From the NCBI GenBank assembly GCA_017521925.1, contig JAFXBG010000008.1, forward strand, positions 29,077 through 93,076: DNA of 64,000 bases, read 5' to 3'. The notes beneath the pieces were generated by a model. That model was not told where the DNA came from. It saw nothing but the letters and a program-made list of their open reading frames with translations, and did no database searches. Positions 17,430 to 26,002 of this stretch are shown piece after piece. A program made the position numbers and the translations under genes. Source of the stretch: Clostridia bacterium (GTDB taxonomy: Bacteria; Bacillota; Clostridia; Oscillospirales; Acutalibacteraceae). The stretch's first letter is position 1; each line of letters starts with the position of its first letter.

Positions 17430-20018
17430 TTGGCTTCTACTAAGAAAAAAACCTCTACCGCAAAAAGAGGCAGACCTTCTCAGAAAAGTAAATCAAAATC
17501 GTCGGCTCCTGCAAAACAGGGGCTTAACCCTCAGGTCAAGGCAATACTGATGCTTGCCTCTGCTGTTATTCTTCTGGTGTTGGCACTTTTTAAGGGAGAG
17601 CATTTCTGGAACTGGCTTCACTCTGTGATGTTCGGTATTTTTGGCTTTTGCTCATATTTACTGCCTCTAGCACTTGGCTACTTTGCTATTATGACAGCTA
17701 AGGAAAAGCAGATGAACCGCCCGGGGGCAAAAGTTGCTTTGGTGGTACTTACGGTGCTTTTAGTAAGCTCGCTGTTCTACCTTTTCGGCTCAGGGGATTT
17801 AAAGGACATAAACCTTTTCAAATCCATTGGCAAAACCTATACATATTCAAGTCAGAATGTTTTTTCCGGCGGTGTAATAAGCTGTGTTCTGGGTTATACT
17901 CTTACCGCGTTAATTGGTGATAATTTTGTGCCAAAGCTTATTGTTATAGTTGCACTTATTGCCGTAATTATGATATTAACAGGTATATCTCTTATTGATA
18001 TCGAAAACGTTGCAAAAAAGCAGATGATAGCTTTAAGGGAGCGTAAAAGACGTTATGACGAAGAACACCGTCAGCTTTATGAAGATGAGCCCCAGAGGGA
18101 TTTTTCGGACGTTAACCGTGATAATGCCCGCATAGACATTCCCATTGACGGCAGACGAAAAAAGAAACGTCAGGCTACCCCTGATATTGCAGTTGAAGAG
18201 GAGCTTACTCCTCCTCTTGATACAAGTGCTTCTGATAAGCTTATAAACTCCGTAAGGATAGCAAACGGCGATTATATTGACGATACAGATATTTATCAGG
18301 CATCCCAGATTGCAAGGCAGATTACAGACTCAAAGAATAATCCGATAACCGAAGAAGGTGCCAAGCAGGCAAACCCCGAAACTGTTGGTATTGATCCAAA
18401 GGCTAAGGTTGATATTAACCTTGAAGAAGAGGAAAAGGCTATCGAAGCCGAAATTAAGGCAGAAGCAAAGCCTGCACCAAGTGCATACACCTTCCCCTCA
18501 GTCAGACTTTTACGTCAACGCTTTGACTCAAACGACGGGGATGCTATGCGTGAGCTTCAGAACAATGCCACAAAGCTTGTTGACACCCTGAAGTCATTTG
18601 GTGTATCTGCATCCATTACAAATATCTGCCGCGGCCCTTCTGTTACCCGTTACGAGCTTAAGCCTGCCGCGGGTGTTAAAATTAATAAAATTACAAACCT
18701 TGCTGATGATATTGCCCTTAACCTTGCTGCAGATAAGGTAAGAATAGAGGCACCAATCCCCGGCAAAGCCGCCGTTGGTATTGAGGTGCCAAATAAATTC
18801 ACCAGTGTTGTTACAATGCGTGAGCTTATAGATTCCGACGAATTCAAACGTGCCGACAGTAAGCTTACCTGTGTGTTAGGTAAAGACATTTCAGGTGAGA
18901 TTGTAAGTACCGACCTTGCAAAAATGCCTCACCTGCTTATTGCAGGTACCACAGGTTCAGGTAAGTCTGTTTGCGTTAACTCAATTCTTATGAGTATTCT
19001 TTATAAGGCAACTCCCGAGCAAGTAAAGTTTGTGCTTATTGACCCTAAAATGGTTGAGTTTTCTAAGTACAAGGGTTTGCCTCATTTGCTTGTTCCCGTA
19101 GTTTCTGACGCAAAAAAGGCGGCAGGTGCTCTTAACTGGGCGGTTACCGAAATGATGCAGAGATACCGCCTTTTCTCGGAATACGACTGTAAGGAAATCC
19201 ACTCCTACAACCGTCTTATTGATGCAAATCTTAAGTTTATCGAGGAAAACTCTACTGACGAAGAAGAGGTTTGTATGGAGGTTTCAGGACTTCCTGTACC
19301 TAAGGAAAAATTACCTCAGATTGTTATTGCAATCGACGAGCTTGCCGACCTTATGATGGCGGCTCCTAAGGAAGTAGAAGATGCAATCTGCCGACTTGCC
19401 CAGATGGCTCGTGCCGCAGGTATGCACTTGGTTATTGCTACCCAGCGTCCCTCTGTAAACGTTATCACAGGTGTTATCAAGGCAAATATTCCCTCGCGAA
19501 TTGCTCTTAAAGTTAGTTCGCAGGTTGACTCCCGTACAATCCTTGACTTTGGCGGTGCCGAAAACCTTATCGGTAGAGGCGATATGCTTTTTGCTCCTGT
19601 AGGTGTGTCCAAGCCTATACGTGTTCAGGGCTGTTTTGCAACTGACGAAGAAATTGAGGGAGTTACCAACTTTATTAAAAACCAGAATAAAGCTCAGTAT
19701 AACGAAGATATCGAAGAGCAAATCCGCCGTATTACCGCCGAAGACCTTGACAGCAAAAATAAAGGTGGAAGTGACGAAGAGGGCGAGCTTCAGGTTGATG
19801 CAAAAATGGAAGAAGCCATTAAGTGCGTAATAGACGCAGGACAGGCTTCAACCTCACTTTTACAGCGTCGTCTTAAGGTAGGTTATGCCCGAGCAGGCAG
19901 AATGATTGACGATATGGAGCAAATGGGCATTGTAGGCCCTCATCAGGGTGCAAAACCCCGAGATGTGCTTATTACTTATCAGGATTGGTTGGAAAGAACT
20001 AACCGAATTGACAGCTAA
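17430..20018 (+). CDS. ftsK: DNA translocase FtsK/SpoIIIE
   Basis: An ATP-driven double-strand DNA pump at the division or sporulation septum, 862 aa. After a basic, Ser/Lys-rich head come four membrane segments (about 35-190) and a charged linker to about 350. The motor follows: Walker A GTTGSGKSV near residue 508, Walker B IAIDELADL near 632, and FGGAENLIGRGDML. The C-terminal gamma winged helix (about 795-850; STSLLQRRLKVGYARAGR) reads KOPS/SRS sites. The start is TTG with AAAGGATG upstream. The gene context (tepA, ygiQ) does not separate FtsK from SpoIIIE. Confidence 0.96.
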   Translation: MASTKKKTSTAKRGRPSQKSKSKSSAPAKQGLNPQVKAILMLASAVILLVLALFKGEHFWNWLHSVMFGIFGFCSYLLPLALGYFAIMTAKEKQMNRPGAKVALVVLTVLLVSSLFYLFGSGDLKDINLFKSIGKTYTYSSQNVFSGGVISCVLGYTLTALIGDNFVPKLIVIVALIAVIMILTGISLIDIENVAKKQMIALRERKRRYDEEHRQLYEDEPQRDFSDVNRDNARIDIPIDGRRKKKRQATPDIAVEEELTPPLDTSASDKLINSVRIANGDYIDDTDIYQASQIARQITDSKNNPITEEGAKQANPETVGIDPKAKVDINLEEEEKAIEAEIKAEAKPAPSAYTFPSVRLLRQRFDSNDGDAMRELQNNATKLVDTLKSFGVSASITNICRGPSVTRYELKPAAGVKINKITNLADDIALNLAADKVRIEAPIPGKAAVGIEVPNKFTSVVTMRELIDSDEFKRADSKLTCVLGKDISGEIVSTDLAKMPHLLIAGTTGSGKSVCVNSILMSILYKATPEQVKFVLIDPKMVEFSKYKGLPHLLVPVVSDAKKAAGALNWAVTEMMQRYRLFSEYDCKEIHSYNRLIDANLKFIEENSTDEEEVCMEVSGLPVPKEKLPQIVIAIDELADLMMAAPKEVEDAICRLAQMARAAGMHLVIATQRPSVNVITGVIKANIPSRIALKVSSQVDSRTILDFGGAENLIGRGDMLFAPVGVSKPIRVQGCFATDEEIEGVTNFIKNQNKAQYNEDIEEQIRRITAEDLDSKNKGGSDEEGELQVDAKMEEAIKCVIDAGQASTSLLQRRLKVGYARAGRMIDDMEQMGIVGPHQGAKPRDVLITYQDWLERTNRIDS

Positions 20019-20030
20019 GGACAGATTTTT

Positions 20031-21893
20031 ATGGCGTTTCTTCCTATTACAATAGAAGATGTTAAAGAAAGAGGCTGGGAATGTGTTGACTTTGTCCTTG
20101 TTACAGGTGATGCGTACGTTGACCATCCTGCGTTCGGCACAGCTATTATCTCAAGGGTTTTAGAAGCCGAAGGCTTTAAGGTGGCAATTTTACCTCAGCC
20201 CAACTGGAAAGACGATAATGAATTCTTACAGTTCGGTAAACCTCGTCTTGGTTTTATGGTAAATTCGGGCAATATCGATAGTATGGTTGCTCATTATACC
20301 GTTAACAAAAGACCCAGAAGCGACGATGCCTACACTCCGGGAGGTAAATCAGGCAAACGACCCGACAGGGCTGTGACGGTTTACAGTAATATTATCCGCA
20401 GGCTTTTTCCCGATTCTGTTATTATTATCGGCGGACTTGAGGCATCTCTCAGACGTTTTGCCCATTACGATTATTGGAAAGATGAGGTTATGCCATCTGT
20501 GCTTTTTGACTCAAAGGCAGACTACCTCACCTACGGAATGGGTGAAAACCAGACCCGAGAAATTGCCCATGCACTTAATGAAGGCAGAAGTTTAGAGGAC
20601 ATAAAGGGTATTTGTTATAAAGTCCTGACCAAGGATTATACCCCTCAACCTGCTGTGGATTTGCCAAGCTTTGAAAGGGTTAAGGAGTCTAAAAAAGACT
20701 ATGCTATTGCCGCCAGAAAAGAGCTTGAGCAAAATGATGCTTACTCCTCCCGAAGATGTATTCAGCGACACGGAGACAGCATTTTAATATGTAATCCGCC
20801 AATGCCTCCTTTAAATACCGAGGAGCTTGATGCGGTTTATGCACTGCCTTATGAGCGTACTTATCATCCCTCTTACGAAGCCTTAGGCGGTGTGCCCGGC
20901 ATAGAAGAGGTTGAGTTTTCCATAACCCACAACCGCGGATGTTTTGGTGCCTGTAACTTCTGTGCGCTTGCTTTTCACCAGGGCAGAACCGTTACCGTAA
21001 GAAGTCACGAATCGGTTTTAAAAGAAGCCGAGGACTTTAAAAATTATAAGAATTTCAAGGGATATATAAGCGACGTAGGCGGCCCTACCGCTAACTTCCG
21101 TCGTCCGTCCTGCCAAAAGCAGCTTGAGCACGGTGTATGCAAAAATAAAAGGTGTCTGGCTCCCACGGCCTGCAAAAACCTTGACGTAGACCACTCTGAT
21201 TACCTTGAACTTTTACGGAAGCTCAGAAAACTTCCTCACGTTAAAAAGGTATTTATCCGTTCGGGTGTTCGCTTTGATTACCTTATGGAGGATAGGAACA
21301 AGGAGTTTTTTATTGAGCTTGTCGAGCATCACGTCAGCGGTCAGCTTCGCACGGCTCCCGAGCATTGCTCAAATATTGTTCTTGATAAAATGGGCAAGCC
21401 TCATATTGAGGTTTACAAAAAATTCTGTGACGAGTTTTACCGTATCACACGAAAAATTGGCAAAGAGCAGTACGTTGTGCCTTATCTTATGAGCTCTCAT
21501 CCGGGATGCTCAGTTAAAGAAGCCGTAGAGCTTGCGGTATTTCTTAAAAAAGAGAAGATACGACCCGACCAGGTGCAGGATTTTTATCCCACACCGGGTA
21601 CAATCTCAACAGCAATGTTTTACACAGGCCTCGACCCTTATACATTAGAGGAAGTGTACGTTGCAAAGTCTGATAAAGAAAAGCGGATTCAACGTGCATT
21701 AATGCAATATTACCGACCTGAAAACAAGGCTCTTATTATAGAAGGCTTAAAAATGGCAGGAAGAACCGATTTAATAGGCAATACCGCAAACTGCCTTGTT
21801 AAAGGGGCTTTACCACCTGTTAAAAAGCAAACTTCGACAAATAAAGGCAAAAATAAGGGCAAAAAACCTCAAAACAGAGGTAAAAGAAGATAA
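20031..21893 (+). CDS. ygiQ: YgiQ family radical SAM protein (UPF0313)
   Basis: A 620-aa member of the UPF0313/YgiQ family. The N-terminal domain (about 1-280; VLVTGDAYVDHPAFGTA) is unique to the family. The radical SAM motif is CFGACNFCAL near residue 305, followed by GGPTANFRRPSC and a cysteine-rich insert (CKNKRCLAPTAC). The C-terminus is a lysine-rich tail. The reaction is unknown. It begins 12 bp after ftsK and is probably cotranscribed with it. Confidence 0.94.
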   Translation: MAFLPITIEDVKERGWECVDFVLVTGDAYVDHPAFGTAIISRVLEAEGFKVAILPQPNWKDDNEFLQFGKPRLGFMVNSGNIDSMVAHYTVNKRPRSDDAYTPGGKSGKRPDRAVTVYSNIIRRLFPDSVIIIGGLEASLRRFAHYDYWKDEVMPSVLFDSKADYLTYGMGENQTREIAHALNEGRSLEDIKGICYKVLTKDYTPQPAVDLPSFERVKESKKDYAIAARKELEQNDAYSSRRCIQRHGDSILICNPPMPPLNTEELDAVYALPYERTYHPSYEALGGVPGIEEVEFSITHNRGCFGACNFCALAFHQGRTVTVRSHESVLKEAEDFKNYKNFKGYISDVGGPTANFRRPSCQKQLEHGVCKNKRCLAPTACKNLDVDHSDYLELLRKLRKLPHVKKVFIRSGVRFDYLMEDRNKEFFIELVEHHVSGQLRTAPEHCSNIVLDKMGKPHIEVYKKFCDEFYRITRKIGKEQYVVPYLMSSHPGCSVKEAVELAVFLKKEKIRPDQVQDFYPTPGTISTAMFYTGLDPYTLEEVYVAKSDKEKRIQRALMQYYRPENKALIIEGLKMAGRTDLIGNTANCLVKGALPPVKKQTSTNKGKNKGKKPQNRGKRR

Positions 21894-21898
21894 AATAC

Positions 21899-21927
21899 TT
21901 GACGGTCGTCGAGATTCATTTTATACT
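21899..21927 (+). promoter_or_regulatory. Sigma-A promoter for tyrS
   Basis: TTGACG (21899-21904), 17 bp, TATACT (21922-21927). The leader is only about 25 nt, so there is no T-box in front of this synthetase. Confidence 0.65.
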
Positions 21928-21959
21928 ATAGAATATAATTTTTATAAGGATTGATACCA

Positions 21960-23225
21960 ATGACAGTTTTTGAAGAACTCAAAGCCCGTGGCATTGTTGC
22001 CCAGTGTACAAATGAGGAGGAAATCGTTAAGCAGCTTAACGAAGGTCCCGTGCACTTTTACGTAGGCTTTGACCCCACAGCAGACTCTTTACATATCGGC
22101 CATTTTATTCCGATTATTATGATGGCTCACCTTCAGCGTGCAGGCCATGTTCCCATTGCTCTTTTTGGCGGCGGTACAGGTGTAGTTGGCGACCCCTCCG
22201 GTAAAAGCGATATGCGTAAAATGCTTACAATGGAGGACATCAACCATAACGTAGAATGTTTTAAAAAGCAGATGTCTAACCTCATTGATTTCTCTGACGG
22301 CAAGGCTCTTATCGTTAACAATGCCGACTGGCTTTTAGACCTTAACTACATCCAGTTTATCAAGAAGGTTGGCGTTCACTTTACAATCTCCAAGATGCTC
22401 GCTGCCGAGTGCTACAAGCAGAGAATGGAAAGAGGTCTTACCTTCTTCGAACTTAACTATATGCTTATGCAGAGCTACGACTTCTATGTACTTAACCAAA
22501 AGTACGGCTGTAAGCTTGAGCTTGGCGGTGATGACCAGTGGAGCAATATGATAGGCGGTGTTGAGCTTATCAGACGTATTGCCGCTAAAGAACACGAGGA
22601 AAACGGTACACCTATCCCTGAGAATACAAAGGCTAACGCCTTTACCTGTACTCTTCTTACAAATCACGAAGGCAAGAAGATGGGCAAAACCGAAAAGGGT
22701 GCTTTATGGCTTGACCCCAATAAGACAAGCCCCTACGAGTTTTACCAGTACTGGAGAAACGTTGACGATGCCGACGTTATCCGTTGTATGAAGATTCTTA
22801 CTTTCTTACCTCTTGATTATATCAACGAGATTGCACAGTGGGAGGGCAGTGAAATCAACAAAGCTAAGGAAATTTTAGCTTTTGAGGTTACAAAGCTTAT
22901 CCACGGCGAGGAAGAGGCAACCAAAGCTCAGGAAACTGCACGTGCACTTTTCTCAGGTGCTGTAAGCACAGAGAATATGCCTTCTACCGAAATTACTGCT
23001 GACGACTTTACAGACGGCGCTATCGGTATTATGGACTTAATGGTTAAGTGTAATTTATCACCTTCCAAAGGTGAGGCAAGACGTTTAATTCAGCAGGGCG
23101 GTGTAAGTGCAAAAGACGAAAAGGTAACTGACGTTTATAAGTCATTTACTGCTGAAGATTTTACAGATGGTTACATTGTAATCAAAAAGGGCAAAAAGGT
23201 TTTCCATAAAGCCGTTTTGAAATAA
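21960..23225 (+). CDS. tyrS: Tyrosyl-tRNA synthetase
   Basis: A class I synthetase, 421 aa. The HIGH motif is [12 protein letters not shown] (about residues 39-50), tyrosine-binding residues are in [21 protein letters not shown] (split by one short loop), and the KMSKS loop reads KMGKT near residue 241. A C-terminal S4 RNA-binding domain runs from about 355 to the end ([12 protein letters not shown]). ATG 21960 is favoured over TTG 21951; AAGGAT lies upstream. Unlike many Firmicute tyrS genes it lacks a T-box leader. Confidence 0.97.
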   Translation: MTVFEELKARGIVAQCTNEEEIVKQLNEGPVHFYVGFDPTADSLHIGHFIPIIMMAHLQRAGHVPIALFGGGTGVVGDPSGKSDMRKMLTMEDINHNVECFKKQMSNLIDFSDGKALIVNNADWLLDLNYIQFIKKVGVHFTISKMLAAECYKQRMERGLTFFELNYMLMQSYDFYVLNQKYGCKLELGGDDQWSNMIGGVELIRRIAAKEHEENGTPIPENTKANAFTCTLLTNHEGKKMGKTEKGALWLDPNKTSPYEFYQYWRNVDDADVIRCMKILTFLPLDYINEIAQWEGSEINKAKEILAFEVTKLIHGEEEATKAQETARALFSGAVSTENMPSTEITADDFTDGAIGIMDLMVKCNLSPSKGEARRLIQQGGVSAKDEKVTDVYKSFTAEDFTDGYIVIKKGKKVFHKAVLK

Positions 23226-23253
23226 TTTAATATTTATTGAAAGGGTGTTCTGA

Positions 23254-23721
23254 GTGAAAAAGTTTTTTGAAGAATTTAAAGCCTTTATCTCTAAGGGCAG
23301 CGTAATCGATATGGCAGTCGGTGTTGTAATCGGTGCCGCTTTCCAGGGTATTATCAAGTCACTTGTTGACGATGTAATTATGCCTTTTATTTCCCTTATT
23401 ACAGGTGGTGTGGATTTTTCAAGCTGGTATGTTGTGCTTGGCGAAATCCCCGAGGGTGTTGAGAATAACCTCGCCGCTTTAAAGGAAGCGGGAGTTGCAA
23501 CATTCAGCTACGGTAACTTCATTTCCGCAGTTATCTACTTCCTTATCCTTGCATTCGTTGTGTTCTTACTTGTTAAGGCTATTGCAGGCGTTAAGGGTCT
23601 TGTTCCCAAGAAGGAAGCTCCCAAAGCTGAGCCTACAACAAAGAAATGCCCCTACTGCCTTTCTGAGATTGACATCAAGGCTACCCGTTGCCCCCACTGT
23701 ACCTCTGAAATCAAAGATTAA
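23254..23721 (+). CDS. mscL: Large-conductance mechanosensitive channel with C-terminal zinc ribbon
   Basis: MscL is the osmotic-shock safety valve. The N-terminus FKAFISKGSVIDMAVGVVIGAAF and two membrane helices are typical. At 155 aa it is slightly longer than usual, because the cytoplasmic helix is replaced or followed by a zinc ribbon CPYCLSEIDIKATRCPHC near the end. The start is GTG 23254 with AAAGGGTG upstream. It is 28 bp after tyrS and may be cotranscribed. A strong terminator follows. Confidence 0.93.
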   Translation: MKKFFEEFKAFISKGSVIDMAVGVVIGAAFQGIIKSLVDDVIMPFISLITGGVDFSSWYVVLGEIPEGVENNLAALKEAGVATFSYGNFISAVIYFLILAFVVFLLVKAIAGVKGLVPKKEAPKAEPTTKKCPYCLSEIDIKATRCPHCTSEIKD

Positions 23722-23735
23722 TTTATACCTATATA

Positions 23736-23775
23736 AAACCTCTGTTCTTAATAAAGAGCAGAGGTTTGTTTTTTT
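23736..23775 (+). terminator. Rho-independent terminator after mscL
   Basis: AAACCTCTG (23736-23744) and CAGAGGTTT (23759-23767) form the stem, extended by TCTT/AAGA, and are followed by GTTTTTTT. Confidence 0.9.
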
Positions 23776-23813
23776 AAAAAATTTTAAAATTTTACTGTGA
23801 GTTTTTTGAAGAT

Positions 23814-23842
23814 TTTACGTCTAATAAGTGAAAAGATAAAAT
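23814..23842 (+). promoter_or_regulatory. Probable promoter for the dockerin protein
   Basis: TTTACG (23814-23819), 17 bp, TAAAAT (23837-23842), 26 bp before the start. The -35 box is weak. Confidence 0.45.
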
Positions 23843-23867
23843 CTACACTTTAAAAGGAGGCGTTATT

Positions 23868-25175
23868 ATGACATTCAAAAGGATTTTTGCATTCACACTG
23901 GTACTACTTATTATTGCATGCTCAGCACTTTCAGCAAGTGCCGAAACCCCGCCATACAGCGAGAACTTTAACAGCCTGAAAGATATGGTTGCTGCTTTAA
24001 ATAAATACGATGAGCAGTATCCATATTATGAAGGTTATAACTTTAACAGACATAGTGCCGCGGACGAACACCTTGAATACCGACAAGTGATTGACGTGGG
24101 GCTGAAGGATTCTGATATGAAGCCTGCCGAATACAGCTTTGCAGAAATGAATTACGGTTATGGCGTTGATATTACATCAACTACGTTTTATAACGCAGAC
24201 AAATCTGACAGAGTTATGGCTATGGTGCACTATGGTTATGATGATGTCGGTATAAAAGTTAAACTTTATTATGCAAAAACTAATGATGATGTTTCCACCT
24301 TTGATGAAGGTGTCCTAGACAATAGGGAATATCTTATTTGTAAATATGATGCTGAGTATACAGACTATTACCTTGTTGAAGGCGAATATTTAATCTGGCT
24401 AAGAGCATTTATGGAAACTGATGACGACTTACTTAATAAAGTTAGCATTGAATATGCAGATGCGTATATTCCCGTAAATGTCAGAGATAATGAAGCGTGG
24501 TTTGAAAAAACCGTTGAGAAAGGTTATATCATAGGCGATGCCAATGCTGATGGTGAACTTAATATCAGGGATGCCACGACACTCCAGAAATACTGTGCTA
24601 AGCTAAGCAAGGTAGATAAGCTTGTAGCAGACTTTAACGGTGACTTTAAGATAGATATTAAAGACGTAACAAACATCCAGAAGAAACTGGCAGGGCTTAA
24701 ATATACCTGCAAACGTGAGCTGTATCCGGTAACTTACAGTTACGTTGGTGGTGTAGAAACAAAGCTTATTGAATCTACAACAGACTACGCAGGTCCATTT
24801 TCAAACAGCGAGCTTGCTTTGATTATGAATTATGACGGAAATGTTGAGAGTTATATCAATGTATTCAATACCACAGAGGAATTTGAGGCGTTTTTCGGCA
24901 AAAATATAGACAGATATGATGAAGAATTCTTCAGAGAAAATTCATTAGTTTATGTTTACAGATGGTATAGCAGTTCCTCTTTTACATGGACTCCTGAAAG
25001 TGTTTCCTTTGCATATGGTTTGCTATGCGTTAGTTTCCATCACAATACTCCAAAAAATAATGAATTTATAGAGTGTGCTTTGAGCAATAACAATTTATTT
25101 TACGAAGTTAAAAAGGCGGACATTGTGGGATTAAAAGGTATTTGTGCATGTGAGTTAATTGAAGCTCACATTTAA
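23868..25175 (+). CDS. Secreted protein with an internal dockerin-like module
   Basis: A 435-aa protein not recognised as a known enzyme. A signal peptide (residues 1-25, ending SALSASA) directs export. Residues about 30-215 form an uncharacterised domain. A type I dockerin-like module at about 221-280 has two calcium-loop/helix repeats: GDANADGELNIRDATTLQKY and DFNGDFKIDIKDVTNIQKKL. An uncharacterised C-terminal domain (about 285-435) follows. Dockerins are normally terminal, so the central place is odd. It may bind a cohesin or fold within the protein. It has a strong AGGAGG site, its own promoter and terminator, so it is a single-gene unit. Confidence 0.85.
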   Translation: MTFKRIFAFTLVLLIIACSALSASAETPPYSENFNSLKDMVAALNKYDEQYPYYEGYNFNRHSAADEHLEYRQVIDVGLKDSDMKPAEYSFAEMNYGYGVDITSTTFYNADKSDRVMAMVHYGYDDVGIKVKLYYAKTNDDVSTFDEGVLDNREYLICKYDAEYTDYYLVEGEYLIWLRAFMETDDDLLNKVSIEYADAYIPVNVRDNEAWFEKTVEKGYIIGDANADGELNIRDATTLQKYCAKLSKVDKLVADFNGDFKIDIKDVTNIQKKLAGLKYTCKRELYPVTYSYVGGVETKLIESTTDYAGPFSNSELALIMNYDGNVESYINVFNTTEEFEAFFGKNIDRYDEEFFRENSLVYVYRWYSSSSFTWTPESVSFAYGLLCVSFHHNTPKNNEFIECALSNNNLFYEVKKADIVGLKGICACELIEAHI

Positions 25176-25186
25176 AAGCAAACAAA

Positions 25187-25213
25187 AAGGCGGCTCCCTG
25201 AGGGAGTCGCCTT
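25187..25213. terminator. Bidirectional terminator between the dockerin and thioesterase genes
   Basis: AAGGCGGCTCCC (25187-25198), loop TGA, GGGAGTCGCCTT (25202-25213). In the minus direction it is followed by TTTTTGTTT, and in the plus direction by AAGTTTTAT. Confidence 0.9.
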
Positions 25214-25226
25214 AAGTTTTATCTGT

Positions 25227-25640
25227 TTACTTATTTTCAGCAAGCTTTGTCATAGCCTCGAAAAATTCGGGGAAGTCTTTCTTAAGCCTTGCGATTTTGC
25301 CGTCCTTGGTAATAAAGCAATGCTCGCTTGCTGCTTCAATACAAACTGTGTCGTCTGCCTTTTTCATAATATAATTAAAGCGGATTTTAGCTGCCTTTAC
25401 TTCCTCAACAGATACAAAAATGTCAATAACATCGGGGTAGGTAGTGGTGTTTCTGTACTTGCATTCTATTGATACAACCGGGGAGATTATGCCCATTTCT
25501 TCAAGCTTGGCATAGTCAAAGCCGTGGCTTATAAGAAAGTCTGTCCTTGCTTCTTCCATAAATCGGATGTAGTTTGAGTGGTGTGTAACACCCATTTTGT
25601 CGGTTTCATAATATTTAACCTTGTGCTTGTAAGAGTACAT
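25227..25640 (-). CDS. Acyl-CoA thioesterase, hot-dog fold (YbgC/FadM-like)
   Basis: A 137-aa single hot-dog protein of the 4-hydroxybenzoyl-CoA thioesterase/YbgC class. The signature YYETDKMGVTHHSNYIRFMEEAR contains the catalytic Asp followed by the conserved H-N-Y. The CoA substrate cannot be read from sequence. An AAGGAG ribosome site precedes the ATG. The promoter at 25663-25691 lies next to a MITE-like element. Confidence 0.92.
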   Translation of the reverse strand: MYSYKHKVKYYETDKMGVTHHSNYIRFMEEARTDFLISHGFDYAKLEEMGIISPVVSIECKYRNTTTYPDVIDIFVSVEEVKAAKIRFNYIMKKADDTVCIEAASEHCFITKDGKIARLKKDFPEFFEAMTKLAENK

Positions 25641-25662
25641 TTTAACATCTCCTTATGGAGAT

Positions 25663-25691
25663 ATTATATTATGTTTAAACAAAAACTGCAA
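25663..25691 (-). promoter_or_regulatory. Sigma-A promoter of the thioesterase gene
   Basis: On the minus strand TTGCAG (25691-25686), 17 bp, TATAAT (25668-25663). The MITE-like element begins only 7 bp upstream of the -35 box. Confidence 0.7.
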
Positions 25692-25697
25692 CTGTAA

Positions 25698-25851
25698 TAT
25701 AAATATAGTAGGGGCAGGCGTCCCCGACTGCCCGTTAATGGAAGTTATCAAATTAATTGTTTTTTATCATTGAAATCAAACTTCGTTTTCAAATAAATAA
25801 ATTTATTGGATATAAAACTTTCCTCGGACAGTCGGGGACGCCTGTCCCTAC
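25698..25851. mobile_element. MITE-like element with 27-bp terminal inverted repeats
   Basis: The ends 25698-25724 and 25825-25851 are inverted copies, differing at two positions in 27 (GTAGGGGCAGGCGTCCCCG... versus GTAGGGACAGGCGTCCCCG...). They enclose about 100 bp of AT-rich DNA with no reading frame of note. Flanks AAATATA and AAATAAA could be an imperfect 7-bp target duplication. The GC-rich ends stand out from the surrounding AT-rich spacer. Size, structure and lack of coding fit a non-autonomous miniature element. Copies elsewhere cannot be checked from this window. Confidence 0.65.
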
Positions 25852-25859
25852 AAATAAAT

Positions 25860-25895
25860 TCAGCCCTCCGTGTTATTGGAAGGCTGATTTTTTGT
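25860..25895 (+). terminator. Hairpin with T-run in the purL-thioesterase spacer
   Basis: TCAGCC (25860-25865) pairs with GGCTGA (25882-25887), plus TCC/GGA inside, then TTTTTTG. The T-run is on the plus strand, although both neighbouring genes read minus. It may face outward transcription from the MITE-like element, or serve weakly for purL. The rest of the 362-bp spacer (25641-26002) holds the thioesterase promoter, the MITE-like element and a tandem repeat; I see no gene in it. Confidence 0.55.
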
Positions 25896-25980
25896 TATTA
25901 AGTATAATCAAGGTTTTATCCCACCGTTAATAGAAGGTCATTATACTATGAAGCTATCCAAAGGTGGAACTACCCTCCCG

Positions 25981-26002
25981 TGGTTAACGGTTGGTTAACG
26001 GG
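25981..26002. repeat. 11-bp tandem repeat at the purL 3' end
   Basis: TGGTTAACGGT (25981-25991) is directly followed by TGGTTAACGGG (25992-26002), abutting the purL stop codon. On the purL mRNA the two copies can form a TTAAC/GTTAA hairpin inside a CCCG/CGGG pair. No T-run follows. Confidence 0.6.

Noticed and set aside
21899-21959. T-box before tyrS
   Set aside because: The leader is too short and has no TGGNACC element.
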